In this document: piece by piece, positions 52,116 to 59,390 of the stretch
Position numbering within the stretch: position 1 is the first letter of the stretch
Layout of the letters: each line of letters begins with the position of its first letter
DNA from: Bacteroidales bacterium
GTDB lineage: Bacteria > Bacteroidota > Bacteroidia > Bacteroidales > UBA932
Length of the DNA: 59,390 bases
Assembly: GCA_017544005.1 (NCBI GenBank)
Contig: JAFYEZ010000042.1
Coordinates: forward strand, 1 to 59,390
Direction of reading: 5' to 3'
Translations under genes and position numbers: made by a program
The notes under the pieces: generated by a model
Told to the model about the DNA's origin: nothing
The model's input: the letters and a program-made list of their open reading frames with translations, nothing else
The model's database searches: none

Positions 52116-54521
52116 TCAGTTTTCTATAACGCAGTAGCGCGAGAACGGACGGCCGTCGCGCGCCAGGCCGTTGATCTGGACGTAATAGGGGAAGTCCTGC
52201 TGGTCCGTGTTGCAGAACTCGATCTGCGCCCGGCCGCCTTGGGTCGCCACGGAAGACTGCCACCACACGGTGTTGCGGTGGTCGAACTCGTCGGAAGTAT
52301 CGCCCTTGTCGTAGCGCGGGGCGTAGAAGGCATGCGGCCGCTGATAGCCCAGCGGTACGAAGTAGAGGCGCGAGGGCTTAGTCTCGCGGGTACTGCCGAT
52401 CGTGCGGCCCGACTTGAGCTTGATGGCCACATAACCGCCGGCCGCCTTGTAGAAGGGGTCCGCGTTGTTGGATATCTCCATCTGCTCGATGTCCTCCAGC
52501 CGCAGGTGGTCAAACATCCACCACTCCTCCACCACGTCATCCACGATCAGCTTTACTTCATAGTGCTGAATCTTGGCGTTTTCGTCGTCGGAGCCGCCCA
52601 GCGAAGAGAGATGGCCCGTGGAGGTATTGAACATGGCCTCGGTGTCGTAGGTAAAGCGGCCCTCCTTCTGCAGGACGTAATCAATCAGCGTCATCTGGCT
52701 GTATTGATCCAGATCGCGGTTGAAGCGGTCTCCGTTGAAGAAGGTCCCGAAAGGATTCGAGGCGCTGGCCGTGACCACGGCAGCCTCCAGCGTATCTACC
52801 AGCGGCCCGTCGAGCGCCAGCGGAATACTCTCCCGCTCTTTGACCTCCGGGCGCTCAAAGAGCCACTTCGGAGCCTTGTAGGCGTGTTTTGAAGCCAGCG
52901 GATCGCCATCCCAGGTCGGGATATACTCCAGACCGGTCTGCATGCGGTCAATCTCGATGAAGAAGCCCGTATTCTTTTCAAAATCCAGGCTGTCTATCAG
53001 GAAGTGCTTGCCCTCGCCGATCTCCTCCACGCGCTGGGCCTTCAGCTTGGGCGAGAAGACGGTGAAGTAGTATTTGCGCGGCATGCGCTCCGAGAAGGCC
53101 CGGGAGACCTTGCCGGAGATGGACTGCCAGTACTCCTTGGCATAGTGGATGTGCGGCGCGTAGGAAGGATTTGCGAAGATGGTCTCCAGGTCGTAGTAGC
53201 GCCAGCCCTGGATCATCATCAGCAGGTCCAGCCGGGCGCGGCGCTTCTCGAGCGGAACACCCGGGTCAAAATAGTAGGCCGGATGGTCGATCCGTCCCCG
53301 CAACTCGCTGGAGAGCCGCATGTAAGAGACGATCTCCTCCGGCTGCCGGTAGCCCTGGAAGGAGCCGCGGACGACAGAGACGGAGAAAACGCCGTCAACC
53401 GGTCCGGCGCTATCGTGCAGCGTCAGCTCCGAACGGATGAGCTCCCGCGCGCGGTGCTTCTTGTTTTCCGGCGTGAAGGTGCAGGTGGCCTCGTGCGCCT
53501 CGTCACCATAGACATAGAAAAGGCGTTCCGCACAGATGCGGCCGGCGGCGTCCAGCAGCAGAAAATGGTTGATGCCGGGATCGAAGTTCTCCGAAGCGAT
53601 TTTCAAGGTGATTTCAGCCGTTCCGGAAGCGGCGGTATAGAGGTGGCGCAGGTTGGAAGCATCTCGCACATAGAGCGATACCGGACCGGAGGCGTGGTTC
53701 TGCAGGGTGACGCGCAGGAAGTGCGGAATGGCCACCAGGCTGATGGATGCGCCCTCGGCGGCGGCTTCGGGCAACGGATAGCTTCCGCCTCCCTCCACCA
53801 CAAAGCGATAGTGCTCCCCAGGCTGCGGAATAAAGATGAAGAGGCCCATTCCCTCATGCAGCGTGACTGCCTCGGCCACCTGTTCCCCGGTGGAAGAGAC
53901 CACGGCGGCCCGCAGTTCGACGTTGCGGCCCTCGCGGTCCTGCGCCTTGAATCCGATGCGCGAAAGGGAACCGGCGAAGTAGCGGCCGCTCTCGGGATAG
54001 AAGGTCACATCCAGCGAATCTTCCGCCGTCTTGCGGTGCTGGCGTACCGGCTTTTGGGGTGGCTCGGGATAGCCCAGAATCTTCACCGGCGTGTGGAAGA
54101 GATCCTCCGCGGCGCCGTTCAGCTGCCAGAGGGTATAGGCGCGCAGCGTGTAGATGCCGCTCGTCAGGTTGTCCGGTATCTCCAGCTGCCCAGGGAAATC
54201 GCCGTTCTCGTTGCGCTTGATCTTGACGCGCGCCTTGTTCTCCCCTTTGGCATCCTGCAGCTCGACATAGAGGTAGCGGCTCAGCGGCAGGATGGAACGC
54301 GCCGTCGCATTCTGCAGGTAGCCGTCAAAATAGAGGGTTTCGCCGATCGCGTAGTAGCTTCGGTCCAGATGGAGGAAGAGTTTTTCCGGGGCGCAGCGCG
54401 TGACGAAGTCCGCATATCGGCTCTCCAGCGAATCGGGCGCAGAAAGCGCCTGCCCTCCCGCCGGAGAAGCCAACAACGCCGAAAGCAGCAGAAAAAGCGC
54501 GCTGAACCGGATTCCCCTCAT
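52116..54521 (-). CDS. secreted MG2-domain protein with TonB-plug-like region
   Basis: 801 residues from the ATG at 54521, which overlaps the stop codon of the preceding gene (TAATG). Signal peptide to about AGGQA. Residues about 45-140 form an alpha-2-macroglobulin MG2-like domain (EKLFLHLDRSYYAIGETLYFDGYLQNA, NGDFPGQLEIPDNLTSGIYTLRAYT). Several beta domains follow. Near the end (about 640-720: NAKIQHYEVKLIVDDVV, LEDIEQMEISNNADPFYKAAGGYVAIKLKSG) it resembles a TonB-dependent receptor plug but has no barrel. Such proteins are widespread in Bacteroidota with unknown function. Confidence 0.8.
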   Translation of the reverse strand: MRGIRFSALFLLLSALLASPAGGQALSAPDSLESRYADFVTRCAPEKLFLHLDRSYYAIGETLYFDGYLQNATARSILPLSRYLYVELQDAKGENKARVKIKRNENGDFPGQLEIPDNLTSGIYTLRAYTLWQLNGAAEDLFHTPVKILGYPEPPQKPVRQHRKTAEDSLDVTFYPESGRYFAGSLSRIGFKAQDREGRNVELRAAVVSSTGEQVAEAVTLHEGMGLFIFIPQPGEHYRFVVEGGGSYPLPEAAAEGASISLVAIPHFLRVTLQNHASGPVSLYVRDASNLRHLYTAASGTAEITLKIASENFDPGINHFLLLDAAGRICAERLFYVYGDEAHEATCTFTPENKKHRARELIRSELTLHDSAGPVDGVFSVSVVRGSFQGYRQPEEIVSYMRLSSELRGRIDHPAYYFDPGVPLEKRRARLDLLMMIQGWRYYDLETIFANPSYAPHIHYAKEYWQSISGKVSRAFSERMPRKYYFTVFSPKLKAQRVEEIGEGKHFLIDSLDFEKNTGFFIEIDRMQTGLEYIPTWDGDPLASKHAYKAPKWLFERPEVKERESIPLALDGPLVDTLEAAVVTASASNPFGTFFNGDRFNRDLDQYSQMTLIDYVLQKEGRFTYDTEAMFNTSTGHLSSLGGSDDENAKIQHYEVKLIVDDVVEEWWMFDHLRLEDIEQMEISNNADPFYKAAGGYVAIKLKSGRTIGSTRETKPSRLYFVPLGYQRPHAFYAPRYDKGDTSDEFDHRNTVWWQSSVATQGGRAQIEFCNTDQQDFPYYVQINGLARDGRPFSRYCVIEN

Positions 54522-55903
54522 TACTTCTCTGAACGAAGCTTCTCCGCGTAGCGGTCTATGCGGCGCATCTGCTGCGGGATATTGATGCGCTGCGGGCAGG
54601 CATCCACGCAATGGCCGCAACCGATGCACTGTTCTGCCTGTCTCAGGCGCGGCACGCTCCGGTCGTAGCCCACCAGGAAGGCGCGACGGGCACGGCGGTA
54701 GTCCGGATCGGTGGCATCGTCGCTGATATTGCCTTCGTTCACGCACTTGTTGTAGTGGGCGAAGATGCCGGGGATATCCAGGCCATAGGGGCACGGCATG
54801 CAGTACTGGCAGGCTGTGCAGGGCACCAGCGGGAACTTCTTGTACTCCTCGGCAATCTCATAGAGCATCGCGATCTCCTCTTCCGTCAGCGGCTTGAGCG
54901 GGCAGAAAGAACTGAGGTTGTCCTGCAGGTGCTCCATGTAGGTCATGCCGCTGAGCACCGTGAGAATCTGCGGGAAGGTACCGCAGTAGCGGAATGCCCA
55001 GGAAGCGATGCTCTTCTCCGGCTCACGGGCCTGGAGCCGCGCATTGGCGTGGTCGTTGAGCGAAGCCAGCCGGCCGCCCAGCAGCGGTTCCATGATCACG
55101 ATGGGGATGTTCCGCTTGGTCAGCTCGTTGTACATATACTCCGCCTCGTTGTCGTCGCGGCGCGAAGCCTGTTTCCAGTCGGCGTAGTTCATCTGGATCT
55201 GGACGAAGTCCCAGTGGTACTTCTCGTGCAGCGAGAGGACATAGTCAAACGTCTCGCGGTCGCAGTGCACCGAATAGCCCAGGTTGCGGATGCGGCCCGC
55301 CTCACGCTCCTTGAGCAGATAGTCCAGCACGCCGTTCTTGATAAAGCGGGTGTTGAAGCGCTCGATACCGGTTTCCCCGCTGCGCGGCACGCCGATATTG
55401 TGAAGCAGGTAATAGTCGATGTAATCCGTCTGCAGACGGCGGCGGGAAGCCTGGTACATCTCCAGCGCGGCAGCCTTGGTGAAGGGCGGGCGGGAGTTCG
55501 AGAGTTTGGTGGCGATATAATAAGATTCGCGCGGATAGCGCTTGAGCGCAATGCCGGTGGCGGTTTCGGAGCGGCCCTTCTGGTAGGCCGGCGCCGTGTC
55601 AAAATAGTTGACGCCATGCTCGAGGGCATAGTCCACCAGACGGTTGATGGTCTCCTGATCCAGTTCGGGCGCTTCGCCCTCCTTGGCCGGGAGCGTAGGC
55701 CAGCGCATGCAGCCGTAACCCAGCAGGGAAACCCGGTCGCCGCGGGGGCCGTCCCGGTAGGTCATTTCGTTCTTTGCGGCCTCCTCGGGGCTGAGCAGGG
55801 ATTTGCCCGCCGGGGTGAAAGCGGAGGCGGCAGCCACGGTGGCGGCGCCAACGCTCAGGCGCTGCAGGAATTCTCGACGATTGATGGTATTCTCTTGTTT
55901 CAT
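54521..55903 (-). CDS. Tat-exported aldo/keto reductase with two C-terminal 4Fe-4S motifs
   Basis: 460 residues from the ATG at 55903. The Tat signal is NRREFLQRLSVGAATVAAASAFTPAG. The aldo/keto reductase barrel (about 50-330) has its tetrad: Asp and Tyr in YFDTAPAYQKG, Lys in IATKL, His in DYYLLHNI. After the barrel come CTACQYCMPCPYGLDIP and CIGCGHCVDACPQRINIP, two Fe-S motifs. So it can take electrons from a ferredoxin rather than only NADPH. It follows the membrane ferredoxin gene by 13 bases. Substrate unknown. Confidence 0.88.
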   Translation of the reverse strand: MKQENTINRREFLQRLSVGAATVAAASAFTPAGKSLLSPEEAAKNEMTYRDGPRGDRVSLLGYGCMRWPTLPAKEGEAPELDQETINRLVDYALEHGVNYFDTAPAYQKGRSETATGIALKRYPRESYYIATKLSNSRPPFTKAAALEMYQASRRRLQTDYIDYYLLHNIGVPRSGETGIERFNTRFIKNGVLDYLLKEREAGRIRNLGYSVHCDRETFDYVLSLHEKYHWDFVQIQMNYADWKQASRRDDNEAEYMYNELTKRNIPIVIMEPLLGGRLASLNDHANARLQAREPEKSIASWAFRYCGTFPQILTVLSGMTYMEHLQDNLSSFCPLKPLTEEEIAMLYEIAEEYKKFPLVPCTACQYCMPCPYGLDIPGIFAHYNKCVNEGNISDDATDPDYRRARRAFLVGYDRSVPRLRQAEQCIGCGHCVDACPQRINIPQQMRRIDRYAEKLRSEK

Positions 55904-55916
55904 AGACTGTTCCTCC

Positions 55917-57413
55917 TTATTTTTCCGAATGGACTTCGTGACCGACCACATAGATTGCGCTGTAGGGGCGGGCCGGGCAGTGATACTCGCAGGAGCCGCA
56001 GCCGATGCAGCGCTCCGCATTGACGGCCGGCACTTTGAGGTTGGTGCCGAATCCGGCGGGGACCATGCGAATGGCGCCGGCCGGACAGTGGCGCGCGCAG
56101 TTGCCGCACGAATCCTCGTTGGTGACCACGACACAGTTCTCACGGACCCAGACGGCGTGGCCGATCTGGATGGAACTCTTCTGCTCCGGCGTAACCGGCA
56201 GGATGGCGCCGGCGGGGCAGACCTCCGAACAGGTGGTACAGGTCGGACGGCAGAAGCCCTTCTTGAAAGAGAGCTCCGGCTGCATCAGGGTTCCGGCGCT
56301 CGTGGAAGGCGTCAGGATATGCGAAGGGCACTGCGTGACGCAGAGCTGGCAGGCGATGCACTTGTCCGAGAAGTGTTTAAGGCTCTGCGCGCCGGCCGGC
56401 TTGAGCGGCACTTCGCGGTTCGGGGCCTTCTTCTCCTCGAGGTTTGCCATGGCCACTTCCGCCTTGCGCTTCTTGGCCTCGACGGTCGTGGTGGCTGCCA
56501 ACAAGGCGCCGGCCGTCAGGAACCCGCGGCGGGTCTTGTCGATTTCCGCCTTGGCGGGGGCAGAGCAAGCTGCCGCTTTGCGGTTTTTGCAGCCCCAGCC
56601 TACGAACTTGTAGTCGATGGCCCCCTGCTTGCAGTTGCCGAGGCAGTCCATGCAGACCACGCAGCGCGAATAGTCGATCTCATGCTCCTGCGGGTTGATG
56701 CAGTGCGCCTTGCACTTGCGGGCGCAGGCGGTGCAGCCGTTACATTTGGTGGTATCGATGACCGGTTTGAAGAGCGCGTATTTCGAAATCAGGCCGAGCA
56801 GCATACCCACCGGGCATACGGTGTTGCACCAGGTGCGTCCCCCGCGCCAGGCCAGGACAAAGATCAGCACGAAGAGCACGGCCGCCATGATAAAGGTCGG
56901 TAAGCTCTTGATATAGACCTCTGTGGGATAGAATGCGTAGCTGTTCCAGTGTGCGGCGAGCAGGGCCAGCAGGTTGTTCACGCCGCCATAAATCGGGCCG
57001 AAGAGTTCCGTGGTCACCCGGCCGAACGTGCTGTAGGGCTCGATCAGGGCCGCGATGGAAACCAGGCCGAAGGCCATCAGGCCGATAAAAAGGAACATCA
57101 GGGTGTAACGCAGCCAGTTGTGGGCTTTCTTGAAGCCGTAGCGGGCCTTTTTCTGCTTGCGTGAGAACCAGCCGACGATGTCTTGTGCGATGCCGAGCGG
57201 GCAAATGACCGAGCAATACACGCGGCCGAAGATGAGCGTCAGCAGCACCAGCGCCACCATCACACCCACGTTGAGCGCCAGGATGGCCGGCACCAGTTGA
57301 ATCTTGGCCAGCGCGCCGAACCACGCATGCAGCGTCCCCGTAAAATCCAGGAACAGAAGGGTCAGCAAGGCGAAGACGACAGCCGCCAGGATGACACGGA
57401 TTTTCTTGAGCAT
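55917..57413 (-). CDS. membrane polyferredoxin, NapH-NapG-like fusion
   Basis: 498 residues. The N-terminal half is NapH/RnfC-like: five or so membrane segments, with YCSVICPLG, WCNTVCPVG and the motif CNGCTACARKCKAHC. Around residue 294 a TRRGFLTAGALLAATTT sequence looks like an internal Tat signal. The C-terminal half is NapG-like with CIACQLCVTQCP, CRPTCTTCSEVCP, CGNCARHCP and CIGCGSCEYHCP. It probably passes electrons from the quinol pool across the membrane. Partner is likely the reductase encoded next. Confidence 0.85.
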   Translation of the reverse strand: MLKKIRVILAAVVFALLTLLFLDFTGTLHAWFGALAKIQLVPAILALNVGVMVALVLLTLIFGRVYCSVICPLGIAQDIVGWFSRKQKKARYGFKKAHNWLRYTLMFLFIGLMAFGLVSIAALIEPYSTFGRVTTELFGPIYGGVNNLLALLAAHWNSYAFYPTEVYIKSLPTFIMAAVLFVLIFVLAWRGGRTWCNTVCPVGMLLGLISKYALFKPVIDTTKCNGCTACARKCKAHCINPQEHEIDYSRCVVCMDCLGNCKQGAIDYKFVGWGCKNRKAAACSAPAKAEIDKTRRGFLTAGALLAATTTVEAKKRKAEVAMANLEEKKAPNREVPLKPAGAQSLKHFSDKCIACQLCVTQCPSHILTPSTSAGTLMQPELSFKKGFCRPTCTTCSEVCPAGAILPVTPEQKSSIQIGHAVWVRENCVVVTNEDSCGNCARHCPAGAIRMVPAGFGTNLKVPAVNAERCIGCGSCEYHCPARPYSAIYVVGHEVHSEK

Positions 57414-57445
57414 AGGGTAAAAATTTGAGATTCGTGTAACAAGGA

Positions 57446-57476
57446 CAAATATAGAATATTTGCCGGAATTCTCAAT
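57446..57476 (-). promoter_or_regulatory. promoter of the ferredoxin-reductase-MG2-murAB operon
   Basis: On the minus strand ATTG, 19-base spacer, TATATTTG (57446-57453): the -7 box is perfect and the -33 box has three of four bases. Leader of about 29 bases. Confidence 0.6.
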
Positions 57477-57484
57477 GTTTTTTC

Positions 57485-57492
57485 TACCTTTG
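57485..57492 (+). promoter_or_regulatory. putative -7 element (TACCTTTG) for tRNA-Leu
   Basis: TACCTTTG, 12 bases before the tRNA. The nearest TTTG lies 22 bases upstream (57459-57462), three more than ideal. Confidence 0.5.
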
Positions 57493-57504
57493 CCCCCTGC
57501 AAAA

Positions 57505-57589
57505 GCCTTGGTGGTGGAATGGTAGACACGAGGGACTTAAAATCCCTTGGCCCGAAACGGCCGTGCGGGTTCGAGTCCCGCCCGAGGCA
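57505..57589 (+). tRNA. tRNA-Leu (UAA)
   Basis: 85 bases. Acceptor GCCTTGG/CCGAGGC; anticodon stem AGGGA/TCCCT with loop CTTAAAA, anticodon TAA; a long variable arm (GGCCCGAAACGGCC region) typical of Leu; T-loop TTCGAGT. CCA is not encoded. Confidence 0.95.
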
Positions 57590-57593
57590 CGAG

Positions 57594-57628
57594 AATACGC
57601 TTTCTAGATGTCTAGAAGGCGTATTTTT
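57594..57628 (+). terminator. terminator after tRNA-Leu
   Basis: AATACGC-TTTCTAGA and TCTAGAAG-GCGTATT arms (15 pairs, one T-G) around TG, with TTT behind. Very strong stem. Confidence 0.88.
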
Positions 57629-57634
57629 CGTTAC

Positions 57635-57655
57635 TTGGCAAACATTTGGCAAACA
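57635..57655 (+). repeat. direct repeat TTGGCAAACA after tRNA-Leu
   Basis: Two copies of TTGGCAAACA, 57635-57644 and 57646-57655, 11 bases apart, in the 265-base spacer downstream of the tRNA terminator. Purpose unknown; core-type repeats beside tRNA genes are known at integration sites. Confidence 0.7.
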
Positions 57656-57707
57656 GTGAAGTGCTTCAGAAATAGTTTTTGGGGCTCAGGGATTTTGAAT
57701 ATTATCG

Positions 57708-57715
57708 TACCTTTG
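57708..57715 (+). promoter_or_regulatory. putative -7 element (TACCTTTG) for the response regulator operon
   Basis: TACCTTTG, a match to TAnnTTTG, whose last two bases are also the start of the first palindrome. No good -33 box. Leader about 135 bases. Confidence 0.5.
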
Positions 57716-57751
57716 TAAAGATTCTTTACAGTGGTGTAAGGAGTCTTTACG
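57714..57751 (+). promoter_or_regulatory. two 17-base palindromes (putative operator pair)
   Basis: Site 1 (57714-57730) is TGTAAAGATTCTTTACA, a perfect palindrome around a central T. Site 2 (57735-57751) is TGTAAGGAGTCTTTACG, the same pattern with two departures. Centres are 21 bases apart, two turns of the helix, so a dimeric regulator could bind both on one face. Site 1 covers the predicted transcription start. Confidence 0.65.
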
Positions 57752-57854
57752 TTTTTGCGGTGGCGGAGGATTCCGTAAGTGATTGGGGTTGTGAGGATTG
57801 CACCTTATGGAACGGAATTTGACTCGTGCGTGGGCGTAAATGATTGATTTGACA

Positions 57855-59207
57855 ATGGCTTCAAAAGTAGGGAAAATTCTTGTAGTCGATGATAACCTTG
57901 GCATCCGCAGGGCGCTGGAAATCTTGTTGCCTCTTCACTTCACAGAGGTGAAGACAATCCCCTCGCCGGCAACGCTGGTGAGTTCGCTTGAGCAGTTCCG
58001 GCCGGATGTGGTGCTGCTGGATATGAACTTCAATACCAGTATCAATACCGGCAACGAGGGCCTCTACTGGGCCGGTGAAATCAAAAAGATGGTGCCGGAG
58101 GTGGAAGTGGTGCTATTCACCGCCTATGCCGATATCCAACTGGCGGTGGATGGGATGAAGCGCGGGGCGTTTGACTTTATCGTGAAGCCCTGGGACAATG
58201 ATAAACTGATTGAGGTGCTTACGGCAGCCCGGGACAAGGCCAGGAAAGCTATGAAGAGGGATGCCCGATCGGAGCAGGCCATAACGGCGGAGAGTCCGAT
58301 GTTCTGGGGTTCCTCTTCTGCCATGAAGGCCATCCGCAAAACCCTGGATAAGATAGCGCCCACCGATGCCACTGTGTTGATTACCGGTGAAAACGGTACC
58401 GGAAAGGACGTACTGGCCCGGGAGATTCACACACATAGCCTCCGGAGCGGCAAGCCGATGGTGGCCGTTGATGCGGGTGCCATTACGGAAACCCTTTTTG
58501 AAAGTGAATTGTTCGGCCATGTGAAGGGAGCATTTACGGATGCACACACGGATCACGTCGGCAAATTCGAGCAGGCCGATGGCGGCACGTTGTTCCTGGA
58601 TGAAATCGGCAATATTCCCTTGCACCTGCAGGCAAAACTGCTTCGTGCTATTCAGAGCCGGAGCATCGTACGGGTGGGCGGCAGTGAAGCCAAGCCCATC
58701 AACATCCGGCTTATTTGCGCTACCAATATGGATTTGGAGCAGTTGGTGCGTGAAGGCCGGTTCCGGGAGGATCTGTATTACCGCATAAACACTGTTCATA
58801 TCGCTCTGCCTGCGCTTAGGGAGCGGAAAGAAGACATCATACCGCTGGCGCAGATTTTCCTGGGAAGGTTTGCCGAGAAGTATCATCGGCCTTTGACGGG
58901 GATTGCTCCGGATGCAGCTGCGATGCTGACGGAGGGCCGATGGAGTGGGAATATCCGCGAGCTGCAGAACTGCATTGAGAAGGCCGTTATTCTTTCTGAT
59001 GGCAGCGAGTTGACGGCGAAAGACATTCAGTTGGAGCAGGCGGCCAAGCCGGTCGGCACTACCATCAAGGCGGTGAGTGAGGCCGAGGAGGAGCGGATGA
59101 TTCGCCAGGCGATGGACCGCACGGATGGTAATATTTCAGCTGCAGCGAAGATGCTGGGTGTGAGCCGGCCGACGCTGTATGCCAAACTCAAGAAATACGG
59201 CCTATGA
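57855..59207 (+). CDS. NtrC-family response regulator (receiver, AAA+, Fis HTH)
   Basis: 450 residues from the ATG at 57855 (an ATG at 57840 is possible). Receiver domain with phospho-acceptor Asp56 and KPW lysine. AAA+ domain: Walker A GENGTGKD, Walker [12 protein letters not shown], and the sigma-54 contact loop as GAFTDA (residues 225-230) instead of GAFTGA. R-finger/sensor [33 protein letters not shown]-terminal Fis helix-turn-helix [25 protein letters not shown]. Codon use is less GC-rich than the bulk of the window. Its stop overlaps the kinase start (ATGA). Confidence 0.93.
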   Translation: MASKVGKILVVDDNLGIRRALEILLPLHFTEVKTIPSPATLVSSLEQFRPDVVLLDMNFNTSINTGNEGLYWAGEIKKMVPEVEVVLFTAYADIQLAVDGMKRGAFDFIVKPWDNDKLIEVLTAARDKARKAMKRDARSEQAITAESPMFWGSSSAMKAIRKTLDKIAPTDATVLITGENGTGKDVLAREIHTHSLRSGKPMVAVDAGAITETLFESELFGHVKGAFTDAHTDHVGKFEQADGGTLFLDEIGNIPLHLQAKLLRAIQSRSIVRVGGSEAKPINIRLICATNMDLEQLVREGRFREDLYYRINTVHIALPALRERKEDIIPLAQIFLGRFAEKYHRPLTGIAPDAAAMLTEGRWSGNIRELQNCIEKAVILSDGSELTAKDIQLEQAAKPVGTTIKAVSEAEEERMIRQAMDRTDGNISAAAKMLGVSRPTLYAKLKKYGL

Positions 59208-59390
59208 CCTTCACAGTGTGGCATATCATCGGAGCCTGCGCCATCGTCGCAATCATTGCGGCGGTAATTGCTACGATCCGGACACGCCGGAAGGACATCA
59301 AGAAGGTGGCCTATATGATGGACGCACTGGAAGACGGGGAACTGAACTTCCGCTTCAAGGACAGCAACAAGTTCAACCGCACGCTCAACC
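59204..59390 (+). CDS. sensor histidine kinase, N-terminal part (cut by window edge)
   Basis: 62 residues visible, starting [21 protein letters not shown]. One membrane helix (about residues 5-25) and then KKVAYMMDALEDGELNFRFKDSNKFNRTLN, a segment found just inside the membrane in the histidine kinases that accompany NtrC-type regulators in Bacteroidota. It overlaps the regulator gene by four bases, so the two are one operon. The kinase core lies outside the window. Confidence 0.8.
   Translation, partial: MTFTVWHIIGACAIVAIIAAVIATIRTRRKDIKKVAYMMDALEDGELNFRFKDSNKFNRTLN

Noticed and set aside
57635-57651. TGGCAAACATTTGGCA resembling a sigma-54 promoter (GG and GC ten bases apart)
   Set aside because: The -12 part is TGGC instead of TTGC, and it is about 200 bases before the gene. 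It may simply be part of the TTGGCAAACA direct repeat.

Overview
The window is a piece of a high-GC Bacteroidota genome, most likely a gut-type Bacteroidales. The evidence is the set of Bacteroidota families present (fimbrillin/FimB-Mfa2 proteins, DUF4270, DUF4294, DUF3098, DUF3575, GSCFA, the short stand-alone GT5 starch-synthase-like protein), the SDR-type threonine dehydrogenase, a MurA of the 'PGGDKIGRR' type, and promoters of the Bacteroides form TTTG-N19-TAnnTTTG. The genus cannot be fixed from the sequence alone. Almost every base is coding.

Layout. 1-4.9 kb: alaS (5' end cut by the window edge) and an LptG-type permease fused in frame to methionyl-tRNA formyltransferase. 4.9-12.1 kb: a secreted esterase facing hydF-hydE ([FeFe]-hydrogenase maturation) and two surface lipoproteins, one carrying a class I amidotransferase-like domain and one with BspA/DUF285 repeats. 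12.2-16.1 kb: rocD, tdh, queG and a GSCFA protein. 16.1-26.9 kb: a minus-strand ribosomal operon running rplP to rplQ with secY, map, infA and rpoA; the S10 half (rpsJ to rpsC) is not upstream, and a promoter and a terminator sit where it would normally join. 27-38.6 kb: M19 dipeptidase, gltS-type symporter, DUF4294, lpxH-uppP-DUF3098-ftsX, GT5-like protein, DUF4270 lipoprotein with a Gly/Tyr-rich insert, C69 dipeptidase, fabF and acpP.

38.9-48 kb: a five-gene fimbrial cluster (three fimbrillin/FimB-like lipoproteins, DUF3575, an OmpA-like lipoprotein), then a leaderless-looking acyltransferase gene and two secreted proteins of unknown function. 48-49.7 kb: tRNA-Gly with a structured leader, followed by direct and inverted fragments of itself, and an AAA ATPase gene. 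49.7-57.4 kb: a minus-strand operon of a membrane NapH/NapG-like ferredoxin, a Tat-exported Fe-S aldo/keto reductase, an MG2-domain protein, murA and murB. 57.5-59.4 kb: tRNA-Leu, a putative two-palindrome operator, an NtrC-type response regulator and the start of its histidine kinase (cut by the window edge).

Working together: the cell-envelope theme is strong (LptG, LpxH, UppP, FtsX, MurA/MurB, FabF/ACP, fimbriae, lipoproteins). The parts that look least ordinary are the LptG-Fmt fusion, the ferredoxin/aldo-keto/MG2 module ahead of murAB, the tRNA-Gly fragment mosaic, the split ribosomal superoperon, and the palindromes over the response-regulator promoter. No CRISPR array, transposase or integrase was seen.
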